A stretch of DNA of 64,000 nucleotides. It comes from Eumeta japonica. Lineage: Eukaryota; Arthropoda; Insecta; Lepidoptera; Psychidae. Below are positions 34,140-45,960 of the stretch, piece after piece. A program made the position numbers and the translations under genes. The DNA is taken from the NCBI GenBank assembly GCA_005406025.1, contig BGZK01001277.1, positions 113,385 to 177,384 on the forward strand, written 5' to 3'. The notes under the pieces were generated by a model. It saw nothing but the letters and a program-made list of their open reading frames with translations, made no database searches and had not been told where the DNA came from. The stretch's first letter is position 1, and every line of letters begins with the position of its first letter.

Positions 34140-34327
34140 GGGTATATACCACTTTATTACGACCTCGCTTACTTTTTATCCCGTCTGCCCCGCCGTATCT
34201 ATTTGCAGCGCGACAAATCAAAAAGCCTGCTCAGTGGCGTCCGCTACACTTCACCCAGTAATTTCAATTTTAGCGGGGAACGTTATTTACGGTACACTCG
34301 AAATGTAATGTCATTTCAATTTTTCAG
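34140..34327. other. Non-repetitive GC-richer stretch
   Basis: Sits directly upstream of a good splice-acceptor sequence at 34308-34327; otherwise unassigned. Confidence 0.3.
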
Positions 34328-34458
34328 CTTTAAACGAGCTAATGGGATTTCTCAAACGCCATCCACTTGGACGAAGCCGTGACTGTTGCTTGTTTAAAAT
34401 ATGTCCACAGTCATTGAAACATCAAATGGAGGCGAAATTCAGTATTAAATTTTTATGA
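34328..34458 (+). CDS. Candidate terminal exon (very tentative)
   Basis: A strong acceptor, GTCATTTCAATTTTTCAG, ends at 34327. In the phase that starts after two bases the frame is open for 42 codons to a TGA at 34456-34458 (LNELMGFLKRHPLGRSRDCC at its start). Composition is GC-richer than the flanks for the first 60 bp. No family recognised; a 42-codon frame after an acceptor-like sequence is expected by chance several times in 64 kb. Confidence 0.15.
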
Positions 34459-35230
34459 AGAAATGTATGTACACATTATTTATATAGTTTTTTTTATATA
34501 AATATTTATGTATAAAAGTTATTTTGGGAAATTTTGAGGTATAATCTTTCACTGGAGAAAAAAATACTAGTCATATTGACGGAGATATTTTTGGAATAGA
34601 TGTTTTTGTACATTTCGTACAGAGACATCTATTCGTGCGATGAAAATTATAAAAATTACGTTGGAGAAAATGAGAATCAAACGAATTGAAATGTTTAATC
34701 CCACGGCATATGTTCTGGACTGATTTCTTTCTGTCATATTTTAGACAGTTCCAAAACGAACCGGTATATTAGTAGAAAACAGTGTTTTCGTTAGTAATCC
34801 CACCTCGACTCTGGCGGCGATTTAGGAGTTCGAAAATACTCTAGATCTCTCGATCTAAGCGAGTAGAGGCACCAGCAAAAGAGGGCGTATAATAATCATA
34901 ATCAAATTATCCTACAATAATAGTGTATGTGAGGATGAACCTGAAGCTGAAAGAAATTGATATAAGAGCTGAGACTGAGAGCTGTGTTATTATTTTGTGT
35001 TTCTGATTCCACTCTATTCTCATAGATATTCTAAATAAATTAATGATAATAGTGTATAGTGGATAATTTGTTATCGCATAGACTACTGATCGATAACTCT
35101 AACATGTCTGAATTTTATTGACTTTGAAGATTAAAAATTACTAATAAGAAAGTAAGACGATAAAAATAAACTAGAAAAAGAAAAGGATTAACAACAACTG
35201 ACGCATATCGTCTTTTCATTATTAATATTT
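34459..35230. other. AT-rich DNA, nothing recognised
   Basis: No repeat or frame of note. Confidence 0.45.
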
Positions 35231-35234
35231 ACAA

Positions 35235-35860
35235 GACCCTTCATAACGCGAAAGCGTCTAAAACAACGCAATAAGTGTGTACCGCAGTGAAGAGCGTAAA
35301 GGGCTCAGCACGCCGGCGCCCATCGGCCGTGCGCCGGCGAAGGGAAGTTCGCCTCTTTATTAAAGTAAGCGAGTCCTTCAGGGGCAGGCAGCCCGAATCG
35401 TAATCAGACTTCGGGGAGAAATTAAAAAAGTTTGCAATCAAAAAGTCGAACAAAACAGCGCGCCGCCGGCGGCCGACGGTCTACTCCCCCCTTTCGGCTT
35501 CGATTTTTTTTTACCTCCGTCCGCGAAATCTAAGTTCGGGCAACCCATCTTTTTAACTGCTCCGCCGTCAATTATCATTAGAATCTGAGCGCGCGGCGCG
35601 ACGGACAAGGCCGTAACTCAATATTAGTGCCTATAAAGGTGAGGGATAACCGCACATCCGACGGGACGGCCCGCGCCGACGGCTCCCGACCTACAATAGG
35701 AAATCATTTGTCTTTCGTTTTTTTTTCTCTCTTGTAGATGGCGCCACGCATTTACATGTTCCAATCGCAGATATGCAACGCGCCACGATGCACGCTCCGA
35801 CGACCTCGTTTCGATAATGAGACTGTTTGAAAAACTGACGGTACCAAATGTCATATGCGG
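35235..35860. other. Large CpG-rich island
   Basis: More than 600 bp with GC-rich cores at 35310-35345, 35455-35485, 35585-35615 and 35660-35690. Minus-strand frames of 70 and 76 codons (35453-35241, 35854-35624) are open and unrecognised. AAG/GTGAGG at 35638 resembles a splice donor on the plus strand. Confidence 0.5.
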
Positions 35861-36240
35861 TTTTTTAATCTTTATATTACAATACGCTGTGGCTAGGAGA
35901 AGAAGGCCTCTAACTTCAAATAACGCTTAAACCCTGCATCTGCATAGTCCGTTTGTAAAGGTCTGGTGATATCAGAATCCTTTTATTGACAATAATTTTC
36001 TTATAGGTCGTCGATTTTCTGCGAAATGCTGATGGTAATTGCGTTTTTCTAGTCGATATTGTAGATTTATTTCGTTACATTATTTTAATAGTTACAAATC
36101 AGTCTATTCCTTAAACTTTAATTCCTTAAAACTTTTTACTTAAAACATTAACTTTTGTCACTGTGTCGAAATCTACTTTAATGTCGCGCAAAAGAAATCT
36201 AGTTTCAACATACACGTTGTTGTCCATATTTCAGATAATA
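35861..36240. other. AT-rich DNA, nothing recognised
   Basis: Nothing recognised. Confidence 0.45.
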
Positions 36241-36440
36241 AGGGCAATGAGTATGACTACGTCCTCGTGTTCGGGCGCAGACGAGTGTGTTTACATTTCG
36301 TGATTGAGGCCCCGCGCGCCCTGTGCCTCACGCGTTAGTTAAGCGAAGGACAAAAGGTGCGAGCGCCGCTACTGTACTGCGGAACATATTACAATGCAGT
36401 CCGTGTGAACGGACACGTTGGACGGAATTTTAGATGCGAC
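36241..36440. other. GC-richer island
   Basis: GAGGCCCCGCGCGCCCTGTG at 36307 and GCGAGCGCCGCTACTG at 36359; non-repetitive and unassigned. Confidence 0.45.
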
Positions 36441-37175
36441 TAGTGACGTCCATCGACGTTTTCTCGATATGATATCGGTATATATATTAAATGATATTAA
36501 AGTAGATATTTCAAAGTTATTAGGTATAGATCGAAAGGTTTTTTTTTTCCATAAATTAGAATCTATACGTTTTCAATGTTTTTTTCCGATTTTGAGTTTT
36601 CGTGCCGCTAAATTGTATAATAGTTGGATTTATTTTATTCTTTTATTATTTATGTAATATTTAATATTTCATTAAATTATAAAATAGTTTAATTTTGTAA
36701 TGTATATTATTAGTCGCTGAAAGTTGTCTAATCTACATTTATGGAAAGTTTCATTAGAGTGCAAAACACATTTATCTGCAATCGAATCTAACGTTTTTGT
36801 GCTGTAATTACGCATAGTCAAAATTCTTTTTTAAATATAAATAAATATAAAAGGCCAAAGGGATTACACAAAACGTTTTATTTACTAGGAGAAAAAAAAA
36901 GTATTTTATATATTTCGTATCATGCGTTTGTGCCTGTATATAACTTTTTTAATTAATGTTTTTTTTTATGATATTTCAATGAAATAAAAGATATAGACAT
37001 GTTGAATGTAATTAAACTATTGCATTACATTTTTAAATATGCAATACCACGCTCAAAAATATAGTATATACATAGCTATATTATACGAAAAACGCACAAA
37101 GTTTTCCTTCACAGGTTTTTTAGGTAATAGAAATATTGTACGTTGAAATTTATAAAACGCTATATCGATGTGGTA
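36441..37175. other. Very AT-rich DNA
   Basis: Homopolymer T and A runs (36540, 36892, 36960); no feature. Confidence 0.5.
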
Positions 37176-37280
37176 GCCAGAGGCGGCCCCTCTCTAGGGG
37201 CGCGTGTGCCCGAATTTCGCACGGGCGGTAGGCGGCGCACGTCGCGCGGTCTCCGCCTAAACTGATTACCGACTAACCTC
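37176..37280. other. Short CpG-rich island
   Basis: About 100 bp: GAGGCGGCCCCTCTCTAGGG, GGCGGTAGGCGGCGCACGTC. Unassigned. Confidence 0.5.
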
Positions 37281-37860
37281 GCACAGAAACCTAGTATTTA
37301 GTCTTAAAATATTTTCAACGCCTTTCTCTTTGTTCCAATAATGCAAAAATGGTTGCCAATTAATATAATCTTCTGTGCTATAATTTTGTTAACAATAAAA
37401 TGCAATTAAGTTTCGACTAGGGTCTAATTGCGAAAATATTGAGAAAATTTTTATTTAAATAGTTACTCGCGTAGGTAACCCTTTTATAGAGTTACGGTTG
37501 TCAGGGTTAAAATTGTTATTGTATTTATCCCGATGTTTTACATTCCTGCTATTGCTTTCAGAGGTTACGTCATTCAAAGAGGGGTTACGTCACCTAAAGT
37601 CTATAAAATAATGTATAATAATATAATAAAAGAAAACGAGGGAAAAAAATACCCACTAGAAAGAAAATACGTCTAAGGGGTGGAGACGCTATTCGTTTCC
37701 GATAATGTTGAGTACCTAATGTTTAGATAACGTTTATCAGCGCCCCTATTTATGATAAGGGCTATATTAAAATTTTCAAAATCAACTAGTCAATCCGAAT
37801 TTACATGAACTTTAATAACCTGCACCTATTAAAAAAATATATTAGGACGTTATATGTATT
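37281..37860. other. AT-rich DNA, nothing recognised
   Basis: GGTTACGTCA occurs twice (37563 and 37583). Nothing else. Confidence 0.45.
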
Positions 37861-37865
37861 TTGAT

Positions 37866-38135
37866 GGTAGCCGAGTAATCAAGAGCGTTGTTTCGAACCA
37901 GGAGATATCGGGTTTGAATCCTGACCACGAAAGGCGAATCAAGCAATAAATTTTTAACTCGTTCAAAGCAAACCACCCGCTTTCAGAGCACGTCAGACTG
38001 TCAAATATTGTCCCCGCTTCGGCAAAACAGCAGCCGCCAACGGCCGTCGATCCGTAATTGACCTGCGTTCTTGGTTTAAGCTTTGTAATTCGAAACAAAA
38101 ATTATTAAATAAATAAATAAAATAAATAAAAACCG
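37866..38135 (+). repeat. tRNA-derived SINE with (AAATA)n tail
   Basis: Polymerase III A box TAGCCGAGTAATC (37868) and B box GGGTTTGAATCCTG (37910) lie about 42 bp apart in a tRNA-like head. A body with GCTTCGGCAAAACAGCAGCC follows, and the copy ends in AAATAAATAAATAAAATAAA near 38105-38130, as expected for a retroposed SINE of about 265 bp. Confidence 0.75.
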
Positions 38136-38337
38136 CCTTTAAAAACCTGTTAAAATAATTAAGTGTACTTGGACTCGTTGCCAGCTGTAGATATGCTAGT
38201 TGTATTTGTGTCTTAGTTTTCACTGATTGAAAAAAACGTAAAGTTTTGAATCGAAATGACGCAATTCGAGTTTATTTTTCGCGTGTTGCGGTGCTGGTCT
38301 TGAGTTTGATTAACTTTTATGTTTATCGCTTTCATCA

Positions 38338-39320
38338 GGGTAGTTTTTCAACTTCTCGCCATGAAAATTGGTTAATTTACGAAAATTGTGAAGTTGGTGT
38401 TTTTGATTCGATTTTCCAAAATCAAGTTTTCATAAGATCTTGATGTTTTAGGGTTCTAGGAATATATTTTGAGATCTGTCGAGTGATATTGTATGTCGGT
38501 ATGTGTACGTCCGTATTTTCAAAAAAAAATATGTTTTTTTTGAAATAACTTTTAAACTATTACACCAATCGATACCAAAATCTAATTAGCTTTTTTTCTC
38601 CAAATAGTTGCTTCAATTGTCGTAAATTTCAATAATAATTGGTTAATTTGATCCTGAGATATTGTGAGAAATTTATTCTAAAAGTGTATTTTTACAATAT
38701 TTCTTAAACCATAAACTTAAACCTTACCGATGAATTCTTGCCCGCTCTTCTGGTTGGAAAGAAACGTCGACAGTTATAAACTACATCAAAATGATTCGTT
38801 CGAGAGATATCGTTAACTAAAGATTTCCAAAAATAACTTCTACTGTTCTTGTTGGATTGATATTTCATTTCGGGCAATTTTTTTTGCCTAAAAGATTGCG
38901 TCGTTTGCCATAAAGCAGAACAAAATTGAACAATGCGTTCGATAGATATCGCAGTTTAAGTATGAAAAAATAACATTTTTTGAAATAAATCTAAATATTT
39001 GAACTCGAGTATCTGATATCGTATTAAGATTATATTTTTGAGCTCGGAGAGTTTTGAGGAAGCACAAGAACAATCTCTTGAGTTCAAACTCGATAATTTA
39101 TTTAAATTGATAAAATTTTGAGTTCGAACGTAGCAAAAAGTTTTAGAAATGGCCCATATATAACTTTTAAACTAGAAAAGCTTAAAAAAATTATTTAAGT
39201 TGTGATATATGTCTGAGACAATATTTTTGAACTCTAGGATCTCAAAAACACTTCAATAAATATCGTAGTGGTAAGTTTTAGGGATGGCCTGCAGGGTTAC
39301 CCGCTTTATCATTTTTTTGT
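38338..39320 (+). repeat. AACTTCC-type dispersed repeat, copy 2 (long)
   Basis: Begins TCAACTTCTCGCCATGAAAA, has AAGATCTTGATGTTTTAGGG and TTCTAGGAATATATTTTGAG matching copy 1 (4378-5080), and ends TAAGTTTTAGGGATGGCCTG then CAGGGTTACC, as copy 1 does. The inner part is longer, with several GAGCTC- or GAGTTC-anchored blocks (AGCTCGGAGAGTTTTGAGG, GAGTTCGAACG, ATCTCAAAAACACTTC), which suggests internal duplication. Confidence 0.7.
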
Positions 39321-40840
39321 TTGCCTCACTTTAGCTGTCTGTCGCAATGACGATTATAATTTTTTTTAGAGAAAATAATTTTATTAAAACTTTTTAGTAT
39401 GAATTAACGAAATTTCACGATTCGTTCAGATTTTACACGTGATTTAAAATAAATGTACATATATTATTTTAATCCATATGTAAAAGTTAGATGAATTATA
39501 AAGTTTAGTCACATCATATATAATTGGTAATGCCATCGCTTTTAGATTTATTTGGTTAAAGTGAAAAATTATTTTCGATTCCGAATTTTCCGTTAGCGCA
39601 GATAATAATTCCAAGGTTTCTATATTTTTATTAGAGTTTCGTCTCTTTCAAACTCGTGTTTATGTAAGGCCGACCAATAAGTCGGTTGGTTTCTAAAACC
39701 TTCATATTTTTAGATTTTTCCCGACTCATCAGAAAACGGGAGAATGTAAGAAACAGTAATATGAGCTGTTTTATTGTGTAACAAAGAAAGTACTCAACCG
39801 TTTTCTACGTAATGTCGTAGTCTTAAAGAGTCTTCCTGGTACTCCATCATGAGTTTCGCTTCATTTACTTCACTATATACATTTGGACAACTTCATCGAA
39901 CATTGTTTACAGAGACTGAATGTGTAAGCTACTATGGAAAATGAAGAAAGCGTTATACTGTGCGTATAACACATAAGGAATCCCATCGATTCCTTGTGGA
40001 TTAGAACTTAGTTTGTACTGCGTCACAGTTCCATTTAAGAATACGCATTTTGATTATCATAAGTTGCTTGAAAACCTAAACAAAATCTAGTCACAATTCG
40101 AGAAATACTTATAGTTGAGGTGTTCCAGTGGTCATTTGTGGCTTTCGTCATCAGTTTCATTTTACCAAATGATGCATCCCTAGGGCAAAGCATGAGCTGC
40201 TATGTGTATGCCCATCAATTTGAGGGGTTCTTTCGACTCCTTATAGATTCACGTGAAATTTTGTATTGCAATTTTCTTCCAAAATTATTTGGAAAAAAGG
40301 TATTATAAAATTTCTTATTATATCGAACAAAAATACCTATGATAATAAGGAGCTGAATTTCTTATTTGATTGTTTTTTTCTGTAATATTTTATGTTAGCT
40401 TTTGATTATATATGATTACATTTTTTATAACAGCAAAGATATATTTAATATGGATCGGAATTTCTCAATCGATATGAGTATTGAGGCGTACAACAAACAA
40501 TCAATGCGTTGGCCTCGATCGTGTAGTCTTAAAACGGGCTTACATCTTGTATCAAAACTATTAAATAGAACTGATCAATACGAGCAAACAACTTTTACGA
40601 TCGAACGACTGGATGTACGAAACACAGGCAGAGTCGGCGTAATATCTAACGGAATACTTTATGAAAATCGATAAAGCCTTTCGAACAGGTGAAAAAACAT
40701 GTGTGGACAATACCTAGAACCTCTGCACATTCGCACAGAACTGTGCAGACAGTAATGTACATCCTACTCTAGTACTAAATAATATTATATTATTTCGCTA
40801 ATGGACAAATCGCTTTTAATATTATATCACGCTGCTAAGT
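39321..40840. other. AT-rich DNA, nothing recognised
   Basis: Open frames of 62 (40120-40308) and 90 codons (40402-40674, plus strand, with protein-like composition such as DQYEQTTFTIERLDVRNTGR) are not recognised. No repeat boundary seen. Confidence 0.35.
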
Positions 40841-41242
40841 TTAATGTGCGCGTACTAAAACTGTGTCCCGGGTTAATTGCGTTGTAGCGATAGTTAAAGC
40901 TATCGGGGGCCGGGCGCGGCGGGGACCCGGAATAATCCTGTTAACGATTACACAGTAAACGATCAGAAGTCGTCTACTGATAAGCCAGATTGTCGTGACA
41001 CCTTTTTCAGTAACAGTTCCAGGGAGGGCGTAGAAAGATTCTGCATGTTTGTTATGTGTTCCTTGAAAACAATGGTCCTTGATACGATATATGATTCTGA
41101 ACGAAGATATTCCTGCAGTACCAAAACACTCGAATAATGACCTTAATTCAAACCACAATCGAAGAAAATTTATTGATAATATTGAAGGGGAAAATTTTTT
41201 ACGCGGCTTGCTGTAGAAGTTGACCGGTAGAAATAGAAACAT
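40841..41242 (-). other. 133-codon open frame over a small GC island (unassigned)
   Basis: A minus-strand frame runs from 41242 to 40841. Its C-terminal part crosses a CpG-rich patch (40900-40935, GGGGGCCGGGCGCGGCGGGG). The peptide is rich in Phe, Ile and Arg, without a signal peptide, membrane-segment pattern or domain I recognise. Length and island overlap make it one of the few frames worth a database search; composition alone does not support a gene. Confidence 0.25.
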
Positions 41243-42838
41243 AACTAAAAAGAGTTATGCCCTCTCCATGAACTTTTTTTTTCTTTCTATTTGGAAATTT
41301 ATTATTTTGTATTTTTTATATAAATTGCAATTTTCTATCTAATTTTTAATAAATTATGATTTTTGCTAAAATGTTAAACGTAACTCTTTGATTTTGTTCC
41401 TTATTTTAGATTATTTATGTTGAAAAAAGAATTTCTTCCCGATGAAGGTCTCCCGATCGCATATTTGTTTTCTTAAATGTTTTGCACCGACTGATAATGA
41501 AACTCATAAATTCTTAGACCATAGGTCTGCCTTGTATCACGGAAATCGTTTCCATCTGAAAAAAAGTTTGACAGTTAATGCTTTGGTAGCCTTACATTCT
41601 CATACATATGAAGTGTTTAAAAATACACCGATTATTGCGTTTTTCAGGTTTTTAAAAATGAATGGTCTGTCCCATTAGAAATAGACATGGATGTCGATGA
41701 CTTATTAATTTTTTCTCATTACCTATTAATGTCTCTTTTACAGTTATATATTCATTGAAAATATCATAATGCAACTGTTAGAAAACATGTAAATTCGTGT
41801 AGTATTGAAATATTATACATATAGTTGTCCTTTCGTAAAATTACGCACATCGTGATACCTCTGGGCACTTCATAATACAGTGCGATTGCATGAAATGACT
41901 TATTGTCTAGACTCGTGTCGTGTCCAATTATGAATCGTACGGACCTATATATGACTATCAAAAATGTATACAAATACGATGATGATGTGGTTTAATTGTT
42001 CTGTGCATTTTAATGTCGGTTCAAATTAGGGCAGTCCGACTACTTTACGAACTAATTAGTGTATATTAGAAATCGAATCTAATCGAATCGAAAATAAATA
42101 CAACGCTATAATAAATAGTATGACTTTGTAATAAATACTGTGACGTTATAATGAAGAGTACAATTTTCCATAATTAAGAAAACTATTTTCATACGTGTGA
42201 AGAAAGAGGAAAAATACTAATTTTTACCACTGAGCAGCAAACGAGTCTTAAAATGTGCATAGCCGATTCTCAGGATGACAAAAATGTCTTAAACATCAAC
42301 AAAGTTAAAATTTCCAGTGTTAATAGCAAGGCGCGTCGAATTTAAATATACAGCTAAAAATGTTTTGTTTGATGAAGTCTCCACTCCGTTCGATAACTAC
42401 CCACATTTTAAACTACGAAAGTTTTGAATTCAAAATCACTTTCAATTATCAAGTGAACCTAAAACCGGCTTATTGAATCTGTTCATACAGTAGGTTCAAA
42501 GATGTTCGAAACATTTAAAACACTTTTTATCTATACCCCAAATTTAACGACGCAAGGACAAAATATAAAGTTGCACATCTCGTGTTCAGCGGACATGTCT
42601 GACTGCAGCCGCATCAATTGAGTGACTTATAAGGATACACAAATCGCGTATCGAAGATACGATCGAGCATAAAAAGACTTCTAAGTGTTTGCAAATCGTC
42701 TATTTATTAGATAAAGTTAGATGACTATGCCAAAGTTAGATAAGAAAAAAATTCGTACGATGAAAAGAAATCTTAAAAGTGATAGAAAACTTCTATTATT
42801 AGTCATACTCATCGATAGAGAAATCTGTTATCGGCACA
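41243..42838. other. AT-rich DNA, nothing recognised
   Basis: Frames of 78 (41442-41678, plus) and 69 codons (41973-41764, minus) are unrecognised. TAATAAATAxTxTGAC words recur around 42110-42150. Confidence 0.4.
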
Positions 42839-42839
42839 A

Positions 42840-44430
42840 ATAGAGATTTACGAGCGAAGCCGACCCGACACTGGATAAGGACATCCCGGATGTCAGCCTC
42901 TGCGAGATTAGGATGACTCTCGAACGATTGAAAAACAACGAGGCGTAAGCTGACAGCGAAATCACGGTCAAACTTCTAAAACCTGGCTGAAAGGCGGTGC
43001 TGATAATCGTCCTGAAGATATTTGATTCCGTTATACTAGAAGGTGCGACGTCCGAAGTGTGAAGTAGGGGGGTGGCAGTTACGTTTTTCATAGTGGAAAC
43101 CGATTTTGTTTAAAAAATTTACAGAGCCATCACATTCTCAACTCAAGTTTACAAATTATTTTCAAGGATCATAACAAACCGCCTCGCTTGCGGGCTTGAG
43201 CATCTTCCAGCCACGTGAACAATCCGTTCTCCGAAAAAGCCTCAGCGCCTTAGACCACATCCACACACTTCAGAAAATTATACGATAATTCCAGGACTAC
43301 AATAGATCGCTACATATACATATATTACATATGTGTATATATACATTTTCTTCAGGAATGCCAAGTTGACTATCACTATATCGAATACCTAAGACTCTTG
43401 TACTACAATCCGTTTTTTCTTTTATTACAATAAACTCTAATTAATTAAATTTGTTCTGGTATGTGATTCCGAGTGTAAAATAAAAGTGTTGGAAAGAGAC
43501 GAGAGACGAATAGATATCATATCTCTGAAACTGTTTATCGCTGAATCGAACAACGTTTTCAAGCTTTTAATTTGGAAAGGTTGAGGGATTAACATTAACA
43601 GCGAATACAACACTCACCTTGAGTTTGCTCATGACATTGTCATTGTTCCGGAATCACAGTCATAATGATTTAGCGACTTCAGCGCCGCTAAATGATTATG
43701 GTATCGTGTTTGGAATACTCGATAAATTTTCTAGAAAAGCGTATTTCAAAAATGAATATGGATAAGTCCAAAATTATGCGGAATTTCCATGTTATATTCA
43801 TTTCAATGATAGTTAAAAGTTTTACGATCAAATATCTTTATGATTTCATCTATTTGATGAAAAAAAATCAGAATAGGTAGATCTAATTTTGGTATAGAGG
43901 TCTAAACAAAGACTTCAATTCTGCTGAACAATGTTTAGAAAACTGCGCTGCATTTTTGATACCAACATACCTCAGGAGTCTAAAAATTGAACTTGTTGAA
44001 CAGTGTGTATTTCCAAGGATGACGTGTGGAAGCCACAAGTGACTCGTTACAGTTGGTCTCGTGAACAAACTCAATTGTTCGGCCTACGCTAGAAAGAGTA
44101 ATGCTCTGAATTACTTCTTATAACAAAAATTGAAAAGAGGAAATCCTCAGAAAAATCATTATAATCCACAGAATCAACAAGTTGAACTTTTAATGTGCTG
44201 GTCTAGAAGGTTTTAAAGCAGCAACAATAATTGTGTAATATACGAACGACCTAATATAAGTCCCAGATCGTCGTTGGTCAAAAGGTGGTGCAATATCTTA
44301 CGAATTAAAAACATTAGAATATGTCTAACTATAGCTTCAAAAATCTTTAAGCTTTTCGTAAACAGAACATTATGAGGATTTAATGTTGATTGTCATAAAA
44401 CTGCACAGTTTTTTGCAACGTTCGGGCGGA
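42840..44430 (+). mobile_element. Decayed RTE-clade LINE, reverse transcriptase region
   Basis: Remnant of the ORF2 polyprotein of a non-LTR retrotransposon. In order on the plus strand: PDVSLCEIRMTLERLKNNEA (thumb-proximal RT block) near 42887; VYKLFSRIITNRLA at 43147-43188; EFAHDIVIVPESQ at 43619-43660 (counterpart of the catalytic FADD box, with the first Asp now His); KMNMDKSKIM near 43750; LENCAAFLIPTYLRS and CVFPRMTCGSHK near 43925-44040 (counterparts of the conserved LRHVF...IP...K and QCVLPVMTYG blocks). Stops and frameshifts are frequent. The endonuclease domain and both ends are missing, and unrelated-looking sequence sits at 43290-43600. Confidence 0.9.
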
Positions 44431-44619
44431 CTACGCTGTGTGTGATTCTAAGATCGGGCGACTTCATCGTATAATAAAGAATAATGATAAAAAAGAGGTC
44501 AGGAAAACCATTAGGCTTAGACCGTTAATTAAGAAATAGTTGGCTAAACTATAAGTTAACCTACACCATTTTCTCAATCGAAATTTTAAGTAATAGTGAT
44601 AAATATAGTACTACTACTA

Positions 44620-44631
44620 CTAGTACTAGTG

Positions 44632-44703
<72 letters not shown>
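44620..44703. repeat. (TA)n microsatellite with ACT/AGT preface
   Basis: ACTACTACTACTAGTACTAG (44610-44629) leads into more than 30 uninterrupted TA units from about 44637 to 44702. Confidence 0.97.
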
Positions 44704-44709
<6 letters not shown>

Positions 44710-44774
44710 ATATTCATTGCAATTTAGATAGTTCATCGACGTTTCTTTCTAGTTTATAAATAGACAATTAAATA

Positions 44775-44835
44775 TTGTATGGAATTCACAAAATAAGTAT
44801 GGCTTTTTCATACTTATTTTGTGAATTCCATACAA
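44775..44835. repeat. Perfect 27-bp hairpin, 7-base loop
   Basis: TTGTATGGAATTCACAAAAT then AAGTATG (44775-44801), loop GCTTTTT, and the exact reverse complement at 44809-44835. ACAAATTGCTTCTTT then repeats directly at 44832 and about 44852. The perfect pairing implies a recent origin. Confidence 0.95.
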
Positions 44836-44889
44836 ATTGCTTCTTTCTCAGCACAAATTGCTTCTTTTGTAATTCTCAAATTATAATTT

Positions 44890-45180
44890 TTTTTTTTTCC
44901 AAAATACATATTTATTATTTACCGCGAGTCGCAGTCAAAAATACCAAATTCCCTTGCAGTGTACCAGCGATAACGCCACAGAAACAAATATTTCTTCTAT
45001 TTCGTTCGCGACATCAAATGCCGCGCTCATTTTCCGAGGCGAGGGTCTGCGACGCGGCGGGCGCTAAAGTAGACAGGCGACGAGTCACCTCGACTTCTTG
45101 CCCTCCTTTATCTCTGCTCTTATTTATTGCTTATACATTTTTAATTTCTACTTGCCTCATTTATTTTTTTGGCTTATAAG
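44890..45180. other. GC-richer island inside an open frame
   Basis: 45010-45110 is GC-rich (CGAGGCGAGGGTCTGCGACG). A plus-strand frame of 134 codons (44775-45179) crosses the hairpin above and this patch, which argues against it being a real gene. Its final part is hydrophobic (LLLFIAYTFLISTCLIYFFG). Confidence 0.35.
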
Positions 45181-45800
45181 TTAGAAATTAAAATTGGTTA
45201 TAGCATGATGTATATTTGAAGTCAAAAATATTAATACCTTCTTAAAAAAATATACCACAAAGATCTCGCCAGCTTACAATTCTATAAAAATAAATTAAAT
45301 TATTGTAGTAGTATTCAAATTTCAAAACCTATTTAGTTTTTTGCCAACCGTCTAAATTGGCATCACATATTGTCTCTTTTAGAAATAGTTATATTCTTTT
45401 ACATTTTTAATAAAAGTTTTTAAAAGTATTTTTTTTGTTTTTTTTTCTATTTCAAATGAACAATGTTGATTGTTAAACAGTTAAAACGAATTTTTTTTAT
45501 CTTAAAAACCAAACGTGCAACCTTTAAAAAATTCCCTCGTAGGTAAACTATTGTGAAGACAAAAATAGCTCATCTCATTTGATTGATGAAGAAGAGCTTG
45601 TGCGAGAAAAAATTGTCAGTGAAAAACATATTTCATTTTTCACATGAAGTATGTTTTGTTTTGTAATTTCGCCGCGTATGTAAGTTATAATCCAACGTTA
45701 TTAACAATCCACAAACTGAAAGCAATTTGCATTATGGTCGGATGTTATTGAAATTAACTTTCGAAAATACTTTTGGAAATCATTTAAGTACCTATGGAAT
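45181..45800. other. AT-rich DNA, nothing recognised
   Basis: T-rich runs near 45430 and 45490; no feature. Confidence 0.5.
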
Positions 45801-45804
45801 GTGC

Positions 45805-45960
45805 ACAAATCCCACCGATAGACGTCGGCACTGGCGCCGGACGACGGCGGGATCTTCAGTTTTTGCACAGGGCTATCCCGCCACGATTTATGCCCTGACT
45901 GCTTGGAATACGATTACGCAGGCGCGGACCGTGGGCTCCTAACAGATACGAACGCCGTAC
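45805..45960. other. GC-richer island
   Basis: GACGTCGGCACTGGCGCCGG and ACGACGGCGGGATC. A plus-strand 71-codon frame (45727-45942) is unrecognised. Confidence 0.45.

Noticed and set aside
44775..45179. 134-codon open frame on the plus strand
   Set aside because: It starts inside the perfect 27-bp hairpin and passes through its loop and a T-run, so it is an accident of the repeat rather than a gene.
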